From: Streptomyces sp. NBC_00289
GTDB taxonomy: Bacteria > Actinomycetota > Actinomycetes > Streptomycetales > Streptomycetaceae
Length of the DNA stretch: 64,000 nucleotides
Direction: 5' to 3'
Assembly: GCF_041435115.1 (NCBI RefSeq)
Contig: NZ_CP108046.1
Span: 6,262,001-6,326,000, forward strand
Positions 50,447 through 58,244 of this stretch are shown here, piece by piece. Each line of letters starts with the position of its first letter. Within the stretch, counting starts at the first letter, position 1. The notes beneath the pieces were generated by a model. The model was given only the letters and a program-made list of their open reading frames with translations. It had not been told where the DNA came from and searched no databases. Both the position numbers and the translations under genes were made by a program.

Positions 50447-50475
50447 AGACCCCCGCCGGAGTACGACGGGGGTCT
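50447..50475 (-). terminator. Terminator after the repressor-like gene
   Basis: AGACCCCCG and CGGGGGTCT form a 9-bp stem with an 11-nt loop; on the minus strand it is followed by TTCTCATCC. It ends the transcript of the 149-aa gene. Confidence 0.82.
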
Positions 50476-50500
50476 GAGGGAATGCTGTGGAGTGCTACCC

Positions 50501-50950
50501 CTAGTCCTGAGCCTTGTTGCCTGTGGCATCTTTCGGCCTGCGGATCAGGTCGGTATCGCCATCCTCGCGCGGCACATAGAAGAAACCGTCCTCGGTGTCT
50601 GGGTCGTAGTGCACGACGAGGTTCCCCTCGGCGAGCATCTCCTTCCAGGAGGTCACGCGGTTCAGGTCCCGCTCGGAGTTGTTCCGGTCAGCCCGCACAC
50701 GGCCCTCGACCCGCAGCATGATTGCGGGATACATGTGCCGGTGCTCGGCCTTGATCTTCCACGGGATCAGGCTGTCGTCACGGAGATTGCGCCGGTCAAG
50801 GCCCTTGCGGCGACGGAACGCGGACCACATGGGGACGGAAGTCTCGATGTTGTACTTCCGTAGATACTCAGCCTGCATCCACTCATAGGTCTTGCCCTCC
50901 TCGAACCAGCGGATGACCTCCGCCTCGTCTTGGATCTTCCTCGGTGGCAT
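50501..50950 (-). CDS. Candidate phage repressor / HTH DNA-binding protein
   Basis: 149 aa from ATG 50950 with an AGGGGG box. The first 55 residues (DEAEVIRWFEEGKTYEWMQA, then YNIETSVPMWSAFRRRKGLD) look like a helix-turn-helix with a strongly basic recognition region; the middle has KAEHRHMYPAIMLRVEGRVR and the end NLVVHYDPDTEDGFFYVPRE. This conserved actinobacteriophage type is found next to the early control region. A gene with its own promoter and terminator here, surrounded by palindromes, is the best candidate for the immunity repressor; the XRE protein at 37915 is the rival. Confidence 0.65.
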   Translation of the reverse strand: MPPRKIQDEAEVIRWFEEGKTYEWMQAEYLRKYNIETSVPMWSAFRRRKGLDRRNLRDDSLIPWKIKAEHRHMYPAIMLRVEGRVRADRNNSERDLNRVTSWKEMLAEGNLVVHYDPDTEDGFFYVPREDGDTDLIRRPKDATGNKAQD

Positions 50951-51021
50951 GTGTCCCCCTGTGGTCTCTGCCGATCTCGTCCTTCAGGACTACAACTCTG
51001 TCGCTCTGTCAGGACTTTAAG

Positions 51022-51048
51022 TTGACACCCAGATGACCTTGGTGTCAA
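51022..51048. promoter_or_regulatory. Inverted repeat TTGACACC-N11-GGTGTCAA
   Basis: Perfect 8-bp arms, each containing a TTGACA -35-like hexamer facing the other. It lies between the repressor-like gene and the rightward genes and overlaps a GTCAACTT word. Probably an operator covering divergent promoters; the -10 elements are not clear. Confidence 0.65.
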
Positions 51049-51095
51049 GCTGACGCCAGACAGCGAAGCTGTCGCAGCAACACACAGGTAAAGGT

Positions 51096-51162
51096 GACCC
51101 CCGGTAGACGGCAATCTCCGGGGGTCTGGTTCCCGGCCGCGAGACGGCAATCTCCGACCGGG
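51096..51162. repeat. Duplicated stem-loop with a 15-bp direct repeat
   Basis: AGACGGCAATCTCCG occurs at 51106-51120 and 51142-51156, 36 bp apart. The first copy lies in and beside a hairpin loop with arms GACCCCCGG and CCGGGGGTC (51096-51126); the second is framed by CCCGG and CCGGG (51132-51162). It sits in the leader of the rightward HTH gene. Confidence 0.75.
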
Positions 51163-51187
51163 TTGGCACAGGAGATGTGACCCTCCC

Positions 51188-52126
51188 ATGCAGATTCATC
51201 GTAACCCCAGGCATGACCGCGACTTCGTGATCATCGCGAACCGCGCGATACAGGACCCGCGCATGTCCCACACGGCGCGCGGCATCCTCGCCCTCGTCCT
51301 CTCCCTGCCCAACGGGGTCAAGGAGAACGTTCGCACCCTCTCCGACAACTACCCGCAGGGCCGATCCGCGGTGGCCAAGGCCGTCAAGGAGCTGCGCGAC
51401 CTCGGGTACTGGGTGACGAAGACCGGCCGCGACGAGGAGTCGAACCAGATCGTCTCGACCGTGGACGTGTACGAGACGCCGGCAACTGCTTCTGCTCCGG
51501 TTCCCACCCGTCCGGTCACCGCTCCTGCGGCCACCCGGAACACGGGCACGTCCCCTTACGGGGAAAAGGATCTCTCTAAGGACGGGGAAAAGAACCCCCC
51601 CTTCCCCCCTGCGGCTGAGCCCGTCGAGGACCAGGCGGCCGAGCCCGTGGCCAGGGAGAGGGAGGGCTCCAGCGAGAAGAACCAGGACGACAAGCAGGCC
51701 GCCGAGGCAGCCCGCATCCTGCGCCGCCTCGCTGCGGTCGACTCCCGCCTCCGCCTGTCTGACCGGCAGGTCGCCAAGCTGACCCCGGCCGTCGCTGACT
51801 GGCTCGACCGTGGCGCCACCATCGCCGAGATCACCGACGCCGTGACGCAGGGCCTCCCGCAGAAGATGTACTCGGCCGCCTCCGTCATCGCTGACCGCCT
51901 CGACCGCAAGCGCCCCGAGCGCAAGCGCCAGTGGAAGCAGTACGCCGAGTGCGCCGACCGCTGCGGCAACCTCCTGCCCGCTGGCCAGGACTCCGGCATC
52001 TGCACCGAGTGCGCCCTCGGGATGACGACCGCCTTCGAGATCGACTGCACCACGGGCGAGATCACCGAGCCCGTCATCGGCCCCAGCGCCGAGTACCTCG
52101 CCGTCCGCGCCGCCCTGCGCGCCTGA
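51188..52126 (+). CDS. HTH replication/regulatory protein
   Basis: 312 aa. Residues 1-95 are a winged helix of the DnaD/replication-initiator-like type found in actinomycete plasmids and phages (NPRHDRDFVIIANRAIQDPR, TARGILALVLSLPNG, LSDNYPQGRSAVAKAVKELR). A disordered Pro/Glu linker (130-170) precedes a helical region, then a small Cys cluster (ECADRCGNLLPAGQDSGICT, ECALG) that may bind zinc. First of three rightward genes, behind the paired stem-loops. Could initiate phage replication or act as an early regulator. Confidence 0.75.
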   Translation: MQIHRNPRHDRDFVIIANRAIQDPRMSHTARGILALVLSLPNGVKENVRTLSDNYPQGRSAVAKAVKELRDLGYWVTKTGRDEESNQIVSTVDVYETPATASAPVPTRPVTAPAATRNTGTSPYGEKDLSKDGEKNPPFPPAAEPVEDQAAEPVAREREGSSEKNQDDKQAAEAARILRRLAAVDSRLRLSDRQVAKLTPAVADWLDRGATIAEITDAVTQGLPQKMYSAASVIADRLDRKRPERKRQWKQYAECADRCGNLLPAGQDSGICTECALGMTTAFEIDCTTGEITEPVIGPSAEYLAVRAALRA

Positions 52127-52172
52127 CAGCCCCCTCGCACTTCCTTCCTCACCACTCCTGAAAGGCACAGCT

Positions 52173-52862
52173 ATGCCCACGCACGCCCGCCTGCCCTGGT
52201 ACGCCTACGCCATCGGCGCTGTGGTCCTGTCCGTCGCCCTGGCCATGGGTGCCCCTGGCGAGTACCAGCTCGCCCGCCTCGCCGGATGGAGCGAGATCGT
52301 GGCCGCCGGTATGCCGGTCTGCATGTCCGTTTACGCGGTCGTCGCCGTCTGGTTCGTCGAGTCCCGCGAGAAGGGCGAGAAGGGCCGGGGAAGCGCCATC
52401 GTCGGCGCGATAGGCGCCCTGGCCATGACCCTGACGGGACAGGTCGTCGCGCACTGGATCGCCGCCGGTTACATGACCTCCTCGAAGGAGCTGGTCGCCG
52501 CCGTCTCCGCTGTCCCCGCCTTCGTCGCCGGACACGTCGCGCACATGGTCATCCGTGCTGCCCGCCCCGCCCCCATCAAGGTGCCGGCGGAACTCGAGGT
52601 CGACGAGGACCAGGACCAGGACCAGGACGGCGAGCCCGTTCAGCCGACCCTCGACGGCACCGAGCCGCCGGTCGACGAGGTGGCGAAGGCCCGCTCTCGC
52701 CGCCGTCCCGGCCGCCCCACCCCCAGCGACGAGGAGATCCGCAAGGCGGCCGAGGCTCTGACCGCCAAGGGCGAGCAGGTGACCGGCCCCGCCCTCGCGA
52801 AGCTCATGGGCCGCGACCGGCGGACCGGAAGCCGCTACCTCGCGCGTCTCCAGAACGCCTGA
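52173..52862 (+). CDS. DUF2637-like membrane protein with C-terminal HTH
   Basis: 229 aa. Four hydrophobic helices in the first 130 residues (YAYAIGAVVLSVALAMGAP, IVAAGMPVCMSVYAVVAVW, IVGAIGALAMTLTGQVVAHW, LVAAVSAVPAFVAGHVAHMV), then an Asp/Glu/Gln linker (VDEDQDQDQDGE). The end resembles a DNA-binding winged helix (LTAKGEQVTGPALAKLMGRD). This Spd/DUF2637 type is typical of Streptomyces plasmid and integrative-element proteins and unusual next to phage lysis genes. Confidence 0.72.
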   Translation: MPTHARLPWYAYAIGAVVLSVALAMGAPGEYQLARLAGWSEIVAAGMPVCMSVYAVVAVWFVESREKGEKGRGSAIVGAIGALAMTLTGQVVAHWIAAGYMTSSKELVAAVSAVPAFVAGHVAHMVIRAARPAPIKVPAELEVDEDQDQDQDGEPVQPTLDGTEPPVDEVAKARSRRRPGRPTPSDEEIRKAAEALTAKGEQVTGPALAKLMGRDRRTGSRYLARLQNA

Positions 52863-52890
52863 CTGACCAGTCAACTTTGATCCGCACCCT

Positions 52891-52928
52891 GTCTGGCGGG
52901 ACAATGTGTACAGAGAGTCCCGCCAGAC
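52891..52928. promoter_or_regulatory. 12-bp inverted repeat upstream of the Cys-pair gene
   Basis: GTCTGGCGGGAC and GTCCCGCCAGAC are perfect arms around 14 bp. A GTCAACTTTGAT word (52870-52881) lies just before, giving a possible -35 (TTGATC) with GACAAT 17 bp on, inside the repeat. It may be an operator on a promoter or an mRNA hairpin. Confidence 0.6.
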
Positions 52929-52946
52929 GAGGAAAGACGCGGAGGA

Positions 52947-53273
52947 ATGGACGTAACGATCACCGTGCGCGTATGTGATGTGTGCGAACGGCGGGACAGG
53001 CCCGCGATCCGATACACCCTCACCCCGGAGAACGGGACGGCGAAGACGCGGGACCTGTGCGCCGTCGATGTGGCCCCGGTTGAGAAGCTGTTCGGGCCCC
53101 TGGAAGAGGCCGAGGCCGACGACTCGCCCAGCTCGAAGGCGAAGCCGGTCAAGAAGGCGGCGACAGCAAAGAAGGTTGCCTCGGGAACTGTCCCCAGGCG
53201 CCGGGCGAGCCGCACCCCCGTGATGACCATGGAACAGATCGAGAAGATGAAGGCAGGCTCGTCCGAGTCCTGA
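52947..53273 (+). CDS. Small Cys-pair basic protein
   Basis: 108 aa. The start has a Cys pair (VRVCDVCERRDRPAIRYTL) and DLCAVDVAPVEKLFGPLEE; the second half is Lys/Ala-rich (KAKPVKKAATAKKVASG) like a nucleic-acid-binding tail. It resembles small Lsr2-like or zinc-ribbon DNA-associated proteins of actinobacteriophages in composition only. Last of three rightward genes before a convergent terminator. Confidence 0.68.
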   Translation: MDVTITVRVCDVCERRDRPAIRYTLTPENGTAKTRDLCAVDVAPVEKLFGPLEEAEADDSPSSKAKPVKKAATAKKVASGTVPRRRASRTPVMTMEQIEKMKAGSSES

Positions 53274-53284
53274 AGGCGACAAAA

Positions 53285-53327
53285 ACGCCCCTCCCCACCC
53301 CCGAGACAAGGGAGTGAGGAGGGGCGT
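53285..53327. terminator. Convergent terminator
   Basis: ACGCCCCTCC and GGAGGGGCGT pair across a 23-nt loop, between the rightward early block and the leftward late block. Preceded by AAAAA, it can serve the minus strand as well. Confidence 0.82.
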
Positions 53328-53343
53328 CGGACTTACCCGAGGA

Positions 53344-53556
53344 TCAGGGCGAGTCCTCAGAGTCAGAACCCTCGACGAGGCCGAGGGCGGTCACGATCTG
53401 GACGATGAGAGCCACCTCGGGCCGGTCGGCGTAGGTGACAGCGAGGACGCTCACCAGGACGCCGAGGGCCGCCAGGACGGCCCCCACGCGCGAGCGGTAG
53501 CGGACGGGGAGGGACGAGACGATCAGGGCCAGAGGCCCGGTCAGCTTGTTCTTCAT
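53344..53556 (-). CDS. Holin candidate
   Basis: 70 aa. Two hydrophobic stretches (RVGAVLAALGVLVSVLAVTY and VALIVQIVTALGLV) with a charged tail (EGSDSEDSP), the layout of a class II holin. Its ATG overlaps the endolysin stop by 4 bp (ATGA), the usual pairing of lysis genes. It is the last gene of the late operon before the convergent terminator. It should form membrane lesions that release the endolysin. Confidence 0.75.
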   Translation of the reverse strand: MKNKLTGPLALIVSSLPVRYRSRVGAVLAALGVLVSVLAVTYADRPEVALIVQIVTALGLVEGSDSEDSP

Positions 53557-54320
53557 CGGCGGCCTGCCTGCTTCTGAAGGGCAGCGAAGCCCTTCGGTCC
53601 TATCCGCGGGTCATGGAGGACAGCGCGGTACTTGGGGTTGCGGTCGTGGAATCGAGCTACGGCCCGCTGCGTCTCGGGGCCGTAGAAGTCGGACGGGGCG
53701 CCAGGGATCGGGCCGTAGCCCGCCTTGACGAGGAGCTGCTGAAGCTCCTTGACCTGCTTGTGGTGGGCGCCCGGATGTACGCCGGCAGCGAGAGGGACGA
53801 TCCGGTTCGGGGCGGGCTTCGCCGGGACGTGCGCGGGAGGCTTCGGGGCGTCCGCCTTGAAGGCCGGGTAGCCGTAGCCGTAGACCCAGGCGTCCTTACG
53901 GCGGTGCCTCTGCTCGTACACCCCGTCGCCCTCGGCCGAGCCGGTGGCGTTGCTATTGCCTTCCACGGTGGTGATCCACTCGTCGTCGAAGGCCACTACC
54001 AGGCCGGTGTGCGAGCCGCCGTTCTTGCCGAAGAACACCTGAGCGCCGACCCTCGGCGTGAAGCCGAACTGCTTCCGGTCCTTGAACCAGTCGACGCCGT
54101 ACGCACAGGAAGCGGTACGCGGGTACAGGGCGGCGAGCCCAGCCTTCATCGCGCACCACGAGACGAAGACGGCACACCACGCCATCCGGTCGGACCACTC
54201 AAGGCCCGGCGTCTGGTCGCTGTACTTCTGGTCGTTGTTCCAGTGACCGCCCGAGCGGCCTTCGTGGTAGCCCTTCTCGGCACGGGCGATACCGACGATC
54301 TTCTGAGCCTGCTTGCTCAA
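53553..54320 (-). CDS. Endolysin (CHAP-like amidase/peptidase with PG-binding domain)
   Basis: 255 aa from TTG 54320, chosen because an AAGGAGG box stands 8 bp before it; ORF callers may begin at 54347. Residues 1-150 form a CHAP-like domain: MAWCAVFVSWCAMKAGL with the nucleophile Cys, GGSHTGLVVAFDD with the His, and VEGNSNATG with the Asn. Residues 190-250 are a peptidoglycan-binding type 1 domain (QVKELQQLLVKAGYG, DFYGPETQRAVARFHDRN). It should cleave the peptide part of Streptomyces cell wall at lysis. Confidence 0.92.
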   Translation of the reverse strand: MSKQAQKIVGIARAEKGYHEGRSGGHWNNDQKYSDQTPGLEWSDRMAWCAVFVSWCAMKAGLAALYPRTASCAYGVDWFKDRKQFGFTPRVGAQVFFGKNGGSHTGLVVAFDDEWITTVEGNSNATGSAEGDGVYEQRHRRKDAWVYGYGYPAFKADAPKPPAHVPAKPAPNRIVPLAAGVHPGAHHKQVKELQQLLVKAGYGPIPGAPSDFYGPETQRAVARFHDRNPKYRAVLHDPRIGPKGFAALQKQAGRR

Positions 54321-54348
54321 AGGGGCGTCCTCCTTCGGGACATGCAAA

Positions 54349-54374
54349 AAGCCCCGTCCGTGGGGACAGGGCCT
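54349..54374 (-). terminator. Terminator inside the late operon
   Basis: On the minus strand a 9-bp stem (one G-U) with a CCAC loop is followed by TTTTTG, a classical intrinsic terminator. It separates the tail genes from the endolysin gene, so lysis-gene expression may depend on read-through. Confidence 0.88.
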
Positions 54375-54392
54375 CGGGGGAAGCGGGGAGAT

Positions 54393-54740
54393 TTAGGCGG
54401 CAGAGACAGAGGAGATGTGCGAGTCGAGACGCTCGGACACCGCCAGGCGCTCGATGCGCTCATGGGACAGGTCAGCGCGGAGCCCGCGAATGTCCCGGCT
54501 GTGCTCGGCCTGGCCTTCGAGGACGCGATCGAGTCCCGCGATCACGCGGTCCAAGTCGTCCCGGAGATTTGTGCTGTGGGTGTTGGAGACCTGCTCGCGG
54601 GCCTCCTGCGCGTGCTCACGCACTTCGGCGAGTGCTGACCCCTGTCGCCTCACCAGCTCGACCAGGACGCCGACCAGGGCCACGCCGACCGTTCCGCCGG
54701 CGGTGACGACGGCGACCTGAACAGAGGGGTCAAAACTCAT
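54393..54740 (-). CDS. Membrane protein with coiled coil (DUF2746-like)
   Basis: 115 aa. One transmembrane helix at residues 8-30 (VAVVTAGGTVGVALVGVLVE) then a long coiled coil (DDLDRVIAGLDRVLEGQAEH). The arrangement and location beside endolysin genes match DUF2746-type actinobacteriophage proteins, sometimes proposed as holins or lysis regulators. Its start overlaps the tail fibre stop by 4 bp. A terminator follows. Confidence 0.75.
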   Translation of the reverse strand: MSFDPSVQVAVVTAGGTVGVALVGVLVELVRRQGSALAEVREHAQEAREQVSNTHSTNLRDDLDRVIAGLDRVLEGQAEHSRDIRGLRADLSHERIERLAVSERLDSHISSVSAA

Positions 54741-56047
54741 CGGCCCAGCTCCCGGAGCTGAGACTCCAGCCGGTCTATGCGGTCGGCCTGGTCCTGCACC
54801 ACGGACAGAAGGGCGACCCCGAGCAGGTCATAGCGGAGGGCGTCGATGCGCCCCGTCTCGTCGTAGGTGACGATCTCGGGCAGCGTCTCGGCGACCTCTT
54901 CGGCGATCAGGCCGAACTCGTCCCGCAGGTACTCCCCGCCCTCTTCCTTCGGGCGCCGGTCGTAGACGCGGGGGCGAAGGGACAGAACCGCATCGGGGTC
55001 GATGTCGATGTCCCGGATGTTCTGCTTGAAGCGGCGGGACGAGGTGTTCCGCGCGAAGGTGCCGTCTCCCTGCACCCACACCGCGTAGTACGTCCCGGAG
55101 CCGCTCACGCTGTCCGCGTGAACGCGCTTCGTGCCGTTGGCCCACGAGATCGTGTCCCCCGACTCAAGGTAGGTCGAGTGCGAGTGGGACGACGGAGTGA
55201 ACGTGCTCGGCTTCGAGGTGATGCTCGACCACGTGTGGGAGTGCGTCGCGGGCGGGAACGTCGTCGGGACCTGATTCAGCTCCGACCAGTTGTGCTCGTG
55301 CGCAACGGGGGCGAAAGTCGTCGGCTTGCCCGTCACCTGTCCCCAGTCGTGCGTGTGCGCGGCCGGAGGCAGGGACGTGGGGGCATCACTGATGTCCGCC
55401 CACTTGTGCGTGTGGACGGCCGCCGGGAACGTGGCGGGCTTCCCGGACAGGCCCGACCAGTCCACGTTGGAGATGAGCGGCACCCAGGCCGTGTCATTCC
55501 AGAACTCGAAGGACGACGTGTCGGCGTTGTAGCCGATCTGCCCCATGCGCGGGGACGCGGGTCGCGTGGCGCTGTTCCACACGAGGATGCGCGAGCCCAC
55601 ATAGGGACGGGTCCTCTGAACGTCTCCGCTCGTGATCGAGGTGACGTTCGCGTTCACCGTGACCAGCGCGAGCGGCATCTCGTAGATGCCTGTGTCCGTC
55701 TGGGTCAGGGCCGCCGGAGTGGTCGAGCCCGCGGTGCCCTGCTTCACCGCCAGGACGATGCTGTTCACTGCCGGGTCCAGTCGCAGGATCACCCGGTCGA
55801 CACGGACCGAGGTGTTCGCGGCCGGGATGGTCACGGTGTCGGTCGCCGACGACTGGGCCATGAAGCCGCGAACGAAGGCCAGGCCCGACGAGACGTTCAG
55901 GACCATGCCGGTGCCGGCGGACACCGCGAAGCCCGAGGACGCGCCGAACGAGGCGACGACGCCCGTGTCCTGGAACTCCCGGAACATCTGCGAGAACTGC
56001 GTCTCGGTGACGGCCTGAGAGTCGAAGGGGTAAGAGGTGATGGCCAA
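54737..56047 (-). CDS. Tail fibre/spike with S74 chaperone domain
   Basis: 436 aa. The N-terminal 140 residues (MAITSYPFDSQAVTETQFSQ) attach to the baseplate. A middle part has five related units of the form W-x-x-(I/L)-x(3-4)-P-T-x-F/L-P-P-x-x-H-x-H, which in other fibres bind metal and hold the trimer. The end is a Peptidase_S74 intramolecular chaperone: SSRRFKQNIRDIDID with the self-cleaving Ser, and LRDEFGLIAEEVAETLPEIV. It probably contacts the host surface. Confidence 0.9.
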   Translation of the reverse strand: MAITSYPFDSQAVTETQFSQMFREFQDTGVVASFGASSGFAVSAGTGMVLNVSSGLAFVRGFMAQSSATDTVTIPAANTSVRVDRVILRLDPAVNSIVLAVKQGTAGSTTPAALTQTDTGIYEMPLALVTVNANVTSITSGDVQRTRPYVGSRILVWNSATRPASPRMGQIGYNADTSSFEFWNDTAWVPLISNVDWSGLSGKPATFPAAVHTHKWADISDAPTSLPPAAHTHDWGQVTGKPTTFAPVAHEHNWSELNQVPTTFPPATHSHTWSSITSKPSTFTPSSHSHSTYLESGDTISWANGTKRVHADSVSGSGTYYAVWVQGDGTFARNTSSRRFKQNIRDIDIDPDAVLSLRPRVYDRRPKEEGGEYLRDEFGLIAEEVAETLPEIVTYDETGRIDALRYDLLGVALLSVVQDQADRIDRLESQLRELGR

Positions 56048-56060
56048 AGGGGAAGTCTCC

Positions 56061-58244
56061 TTAGACTGCGGCGCCTACGTCTTCGATCACGAGATGGGAT
56101 GCGCCGAGCGAGACGGCGAAGCGGACCTTGCCGTTCGTGGCCTCCGGCTTGAGGCATGCCGCACTGATCCCGAGCGTGATCTGACCGGCGGGCGGGTTGT
56201 TCAGGTACCAACTGGCATCGAGGCCAGACGCAAGAAACGAGTCGTCGTCGAACGTGCTCTGGTAGATGCCGCCGAGGTTCGTGCTAGTGGTCGCGACCGT
56301 GGGGCCTACGGCCCAGCGGGTAGTGACGATCGCGCTCTGTTTCGAGCCGTGGGTCGTGGTGTCGCCCGTGGCGTCCACATCGACGATGCCCGCGCGGAAG
56401 TTGACCTTGTAGCAGCGGCCCGCCTCGGCGGTGAAGCTCTGGGTGAAACACATCGTGTCCGCGTTGCCGAACGTCGGAGACGCCGTGGTGATGATCTGGA
56501 GAGCGACGACGCCCCTCGGGGTCCTGTCCTCGAAGGTGTCCTTACGCCAGGGCCCCCACCCGGTACCGCTGCCACACCGCCACCATGTCTCGGTGGTGGA
56601 GTTCGAGTTAGCTCGCTGCCACGACTGCACGGCGTCGCCTCGGAGCTTGCGGGTGGTGAGGATTCCCCACTTGCCCCCGAAGTCCCAACCTCCGGTCGTC
56701 GACTCGGTGTTGGTCAGGTAGAGGGTCGAGGTTCCTTCGGGATAGCTTGCGACCGCAGTCGTCTGGGTGACCGAGGTAGCCGCGAGCTGGGTGTCGAAAC
56801 CCACCTGACGCCAGGGCGACCAGCCCGAAGCGTTGCCGCCCCGGACCCACATCTCGTGCGGAGTGGTGGACGAGTGCACCCGGCGCCACGTCTGCACGGC
56901 GTCCCCGCCGCTCCATGCACGCGTCTGGACGAAGCCGTACTTGCCGCCGAAGTCCCAACCGCCGGCAGTGGCCCCCGTGTCGGAGAGGTAGAACTCGATC
57001 GTCTGGTTCGCCGGGTAGCTCGTAGGCGGCGTGGCCTGCGTGTAACCGGTGGTGGGGACGACTCGGGCGCCCGGCGGTACGGCCTCCGCCGTCCGCTCCA
57101 GCGAGGAGACGCGAAGCGCAAGGTCCGTCGCGGCCTTCGCCGCGGCTGCGCCGGCATTGAGCGGGGTCGGGTCGCCCAGGGTGGCACCGAGCCGGTAACC
57201 ATCGCTGTCGACCTTCAGGACCATGCCCGTGACGACGGCTGCCATCTCGGTGTTGCCGACGATGACGGACACCTTGTCGCCGAGGAACCAGTCACGCCCG
57301 AAGTCGAGCGCACTGTCTTCCATCGGTACGGCCTGGGCCGCCTGCACCGTGGCCCCGCCGTCCGCGAGGGCCTCGTTCCCCTTCTGCGTCAGCTCGGTGG
57401 GGGCCTTCGTGGACCGCTCGTCGACGAAGGACTCGATCCGGCGGCCCCAGTCCGTCTCGGCCTGGGTCGAGGCAGCGGTGCTCACGCCGACGAACACGCG
57501 GTTCGTACCGTCCCCGTCGCCGCCGACGAGCACCTGTGTTTTCTGCGGGGTCGAGGTGCTGACCCGCTGACCGGCGAGCGTGTTGTTCACGACGCCGAGC
57601 CGGGCATCCTTCGTCCGGTCCGTGACCGCGTACGTCTCGAAGACGAGGTTCGCGCCGCGCTGCACCACACGGAAGCCGAGGCCCGCCGGGTCGGCCAGCG
57701 TCTTGCACAGCTCGCCGAGCTGCTCGAAGCGGGCCGACTTCGAGACCGAGGCACCACGGGCACTGTTCGTGCCCATGATGAGCCCGGCCTTGCGCCGGTT
57801 GGACGGAGCGCCCGGCCCGACGTTGGCGTTCACGTACGCGTGCATCAGTGTCTCGGCCGGGCCCGTACGGTCGTCCGTGTCCTTGGACTGCTTCGTCACG
57901 TCGCCCTGCGCCGGGTCCGGCCAGGCGAGCATGTCCGACAGGATCACCGTGTCGTCCACGCCCTCGACGGACAGCGTGCCCAGGGGGTCAGTCGCCGTGG
58001 TGGCGTTCTCGGCTCTCGTGACCGGCCCGGAGAACAGCACGTCCAGCGGGCCCGTGACGATGATGCCGGCGCCTGGCGCGGCCAGGACGGCGGCGAGCGG
58101 ATGCTCCGCGTTGATCTGGAGCTTCCATGTGCCGACGTTGTTGTGTACGTCCTCCGCATCCATGGTGAGCAGATCCGCAGGGATCGCCCCGACGCGGGTC
58201 AGCGTCTTGTCCCGGACCTCGACGAGGAGGTCTTCCTGACGCAC
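56061..58244 (-). CDS. Tail protein, Gp37-like (baseplate/receptor-binding)
   Basis: 727 aa from GTG 58244, sharing one base with the upstream TAG. The first 370 residues match the siphovirus Gp37-like family of tail-tip proteins (VRQEDLLVEVRDKTLTRVGA, LFSGPVTRAENATTATDP, GDKVSVIVGNTEMAAVVTGM). Residues about 400-580 contain two copies of a unit with GGWDFGGKYGFVQTR / GGWDFGGKWGILTTR and GWSPWR / GWGPWR, a pyocin-knob-like module. The C-terminal 150 residues form a beta-sandwich (CYKVNFRAGIVDVDATGDTT) that may bind the host. Repeats suggest domain duplication. Confidence 0.85.
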   Translation of the reverse strand: MRQEDLLVEVRDKTLTRVGAIPADLLTMDAEDVHNNVGTWKLQINAEHPLAAVLAAPGAGIIVTGPLDVLFSGPVTRAENATTATDPLGTLSVEGVDDTVILSDMLAWPDPAQGDVTKQSKDTDDRTGPAETLMHAYVNANVGPGAPSNRRKAGLIMGTNSARGASVSKSARFEQLGELCKTLADPAGLGFRVVQRGANLVFETYAVTDRTKDARLGVVNNTLAGQRVSTSTPQKTQVLVGGDGDGTNRVFVGVSTAASTQAETDWGRRIESFVDERSTKAPTELTQKGNEALADGGATVQAAQAVPMEDSALDFGRDWFLGDKVSVIVGNTEMAAVVTGMVLKVDSDGYRLGATLGDPTPLNAGAAAAKAATDLALRVSSLERTAEAVPPGARVVPTTGYTQATPPTSYPANQTIEFYLSDTGATAGGWDFGGKYGFVQTRAWSGGDAVQTWRRVHSSTTPHEMWVRGGNASGWSPWRQVGFDTQLAATSVTQTTAVASYPEGTSTLYLTNTESTTGGWDFGGKWGILTTRKLRGDAVQSWQRANSNSTTETWWRCGSGTGWGPWRKDTFEDRTPRGVVALQIITTASPTFGNADTMCFTQSFTAEAGRCYKVNFRAGIVDVDATGDTTTHGSKQSAIVTTRWAVGPTVATTSTNLGGIYQSTFDDDSFLASGLDASWYLNNPPAGQITLGISAACLKPEATNGKVRFAVSLGASHLVIEDVGAAV

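Larger units (their letters stand above)
50261..50500. other. Early control region, 240 bp
   Basis: Holds the leftward promoter (50301-50330), the GTCAA-CT-TTGAC repeat overlapping it, the 16-bp palindrome (50352-50367), an AT-richer stretch (50385-50410) and the terminator of the repressor-like gene. No gene is supported. Confidence 0.7.

Noticed and set aside
50431..50481. 16-codon plus-strand leader peptide (MLLWDEKDPRRSTTGV) over the terminator
   Set aside because: It has a start, a purine-rich box and a hairpin, but points towards a convergent gene; the hairpin is better explained as the terminator of the minus-strand repressor-like gene.
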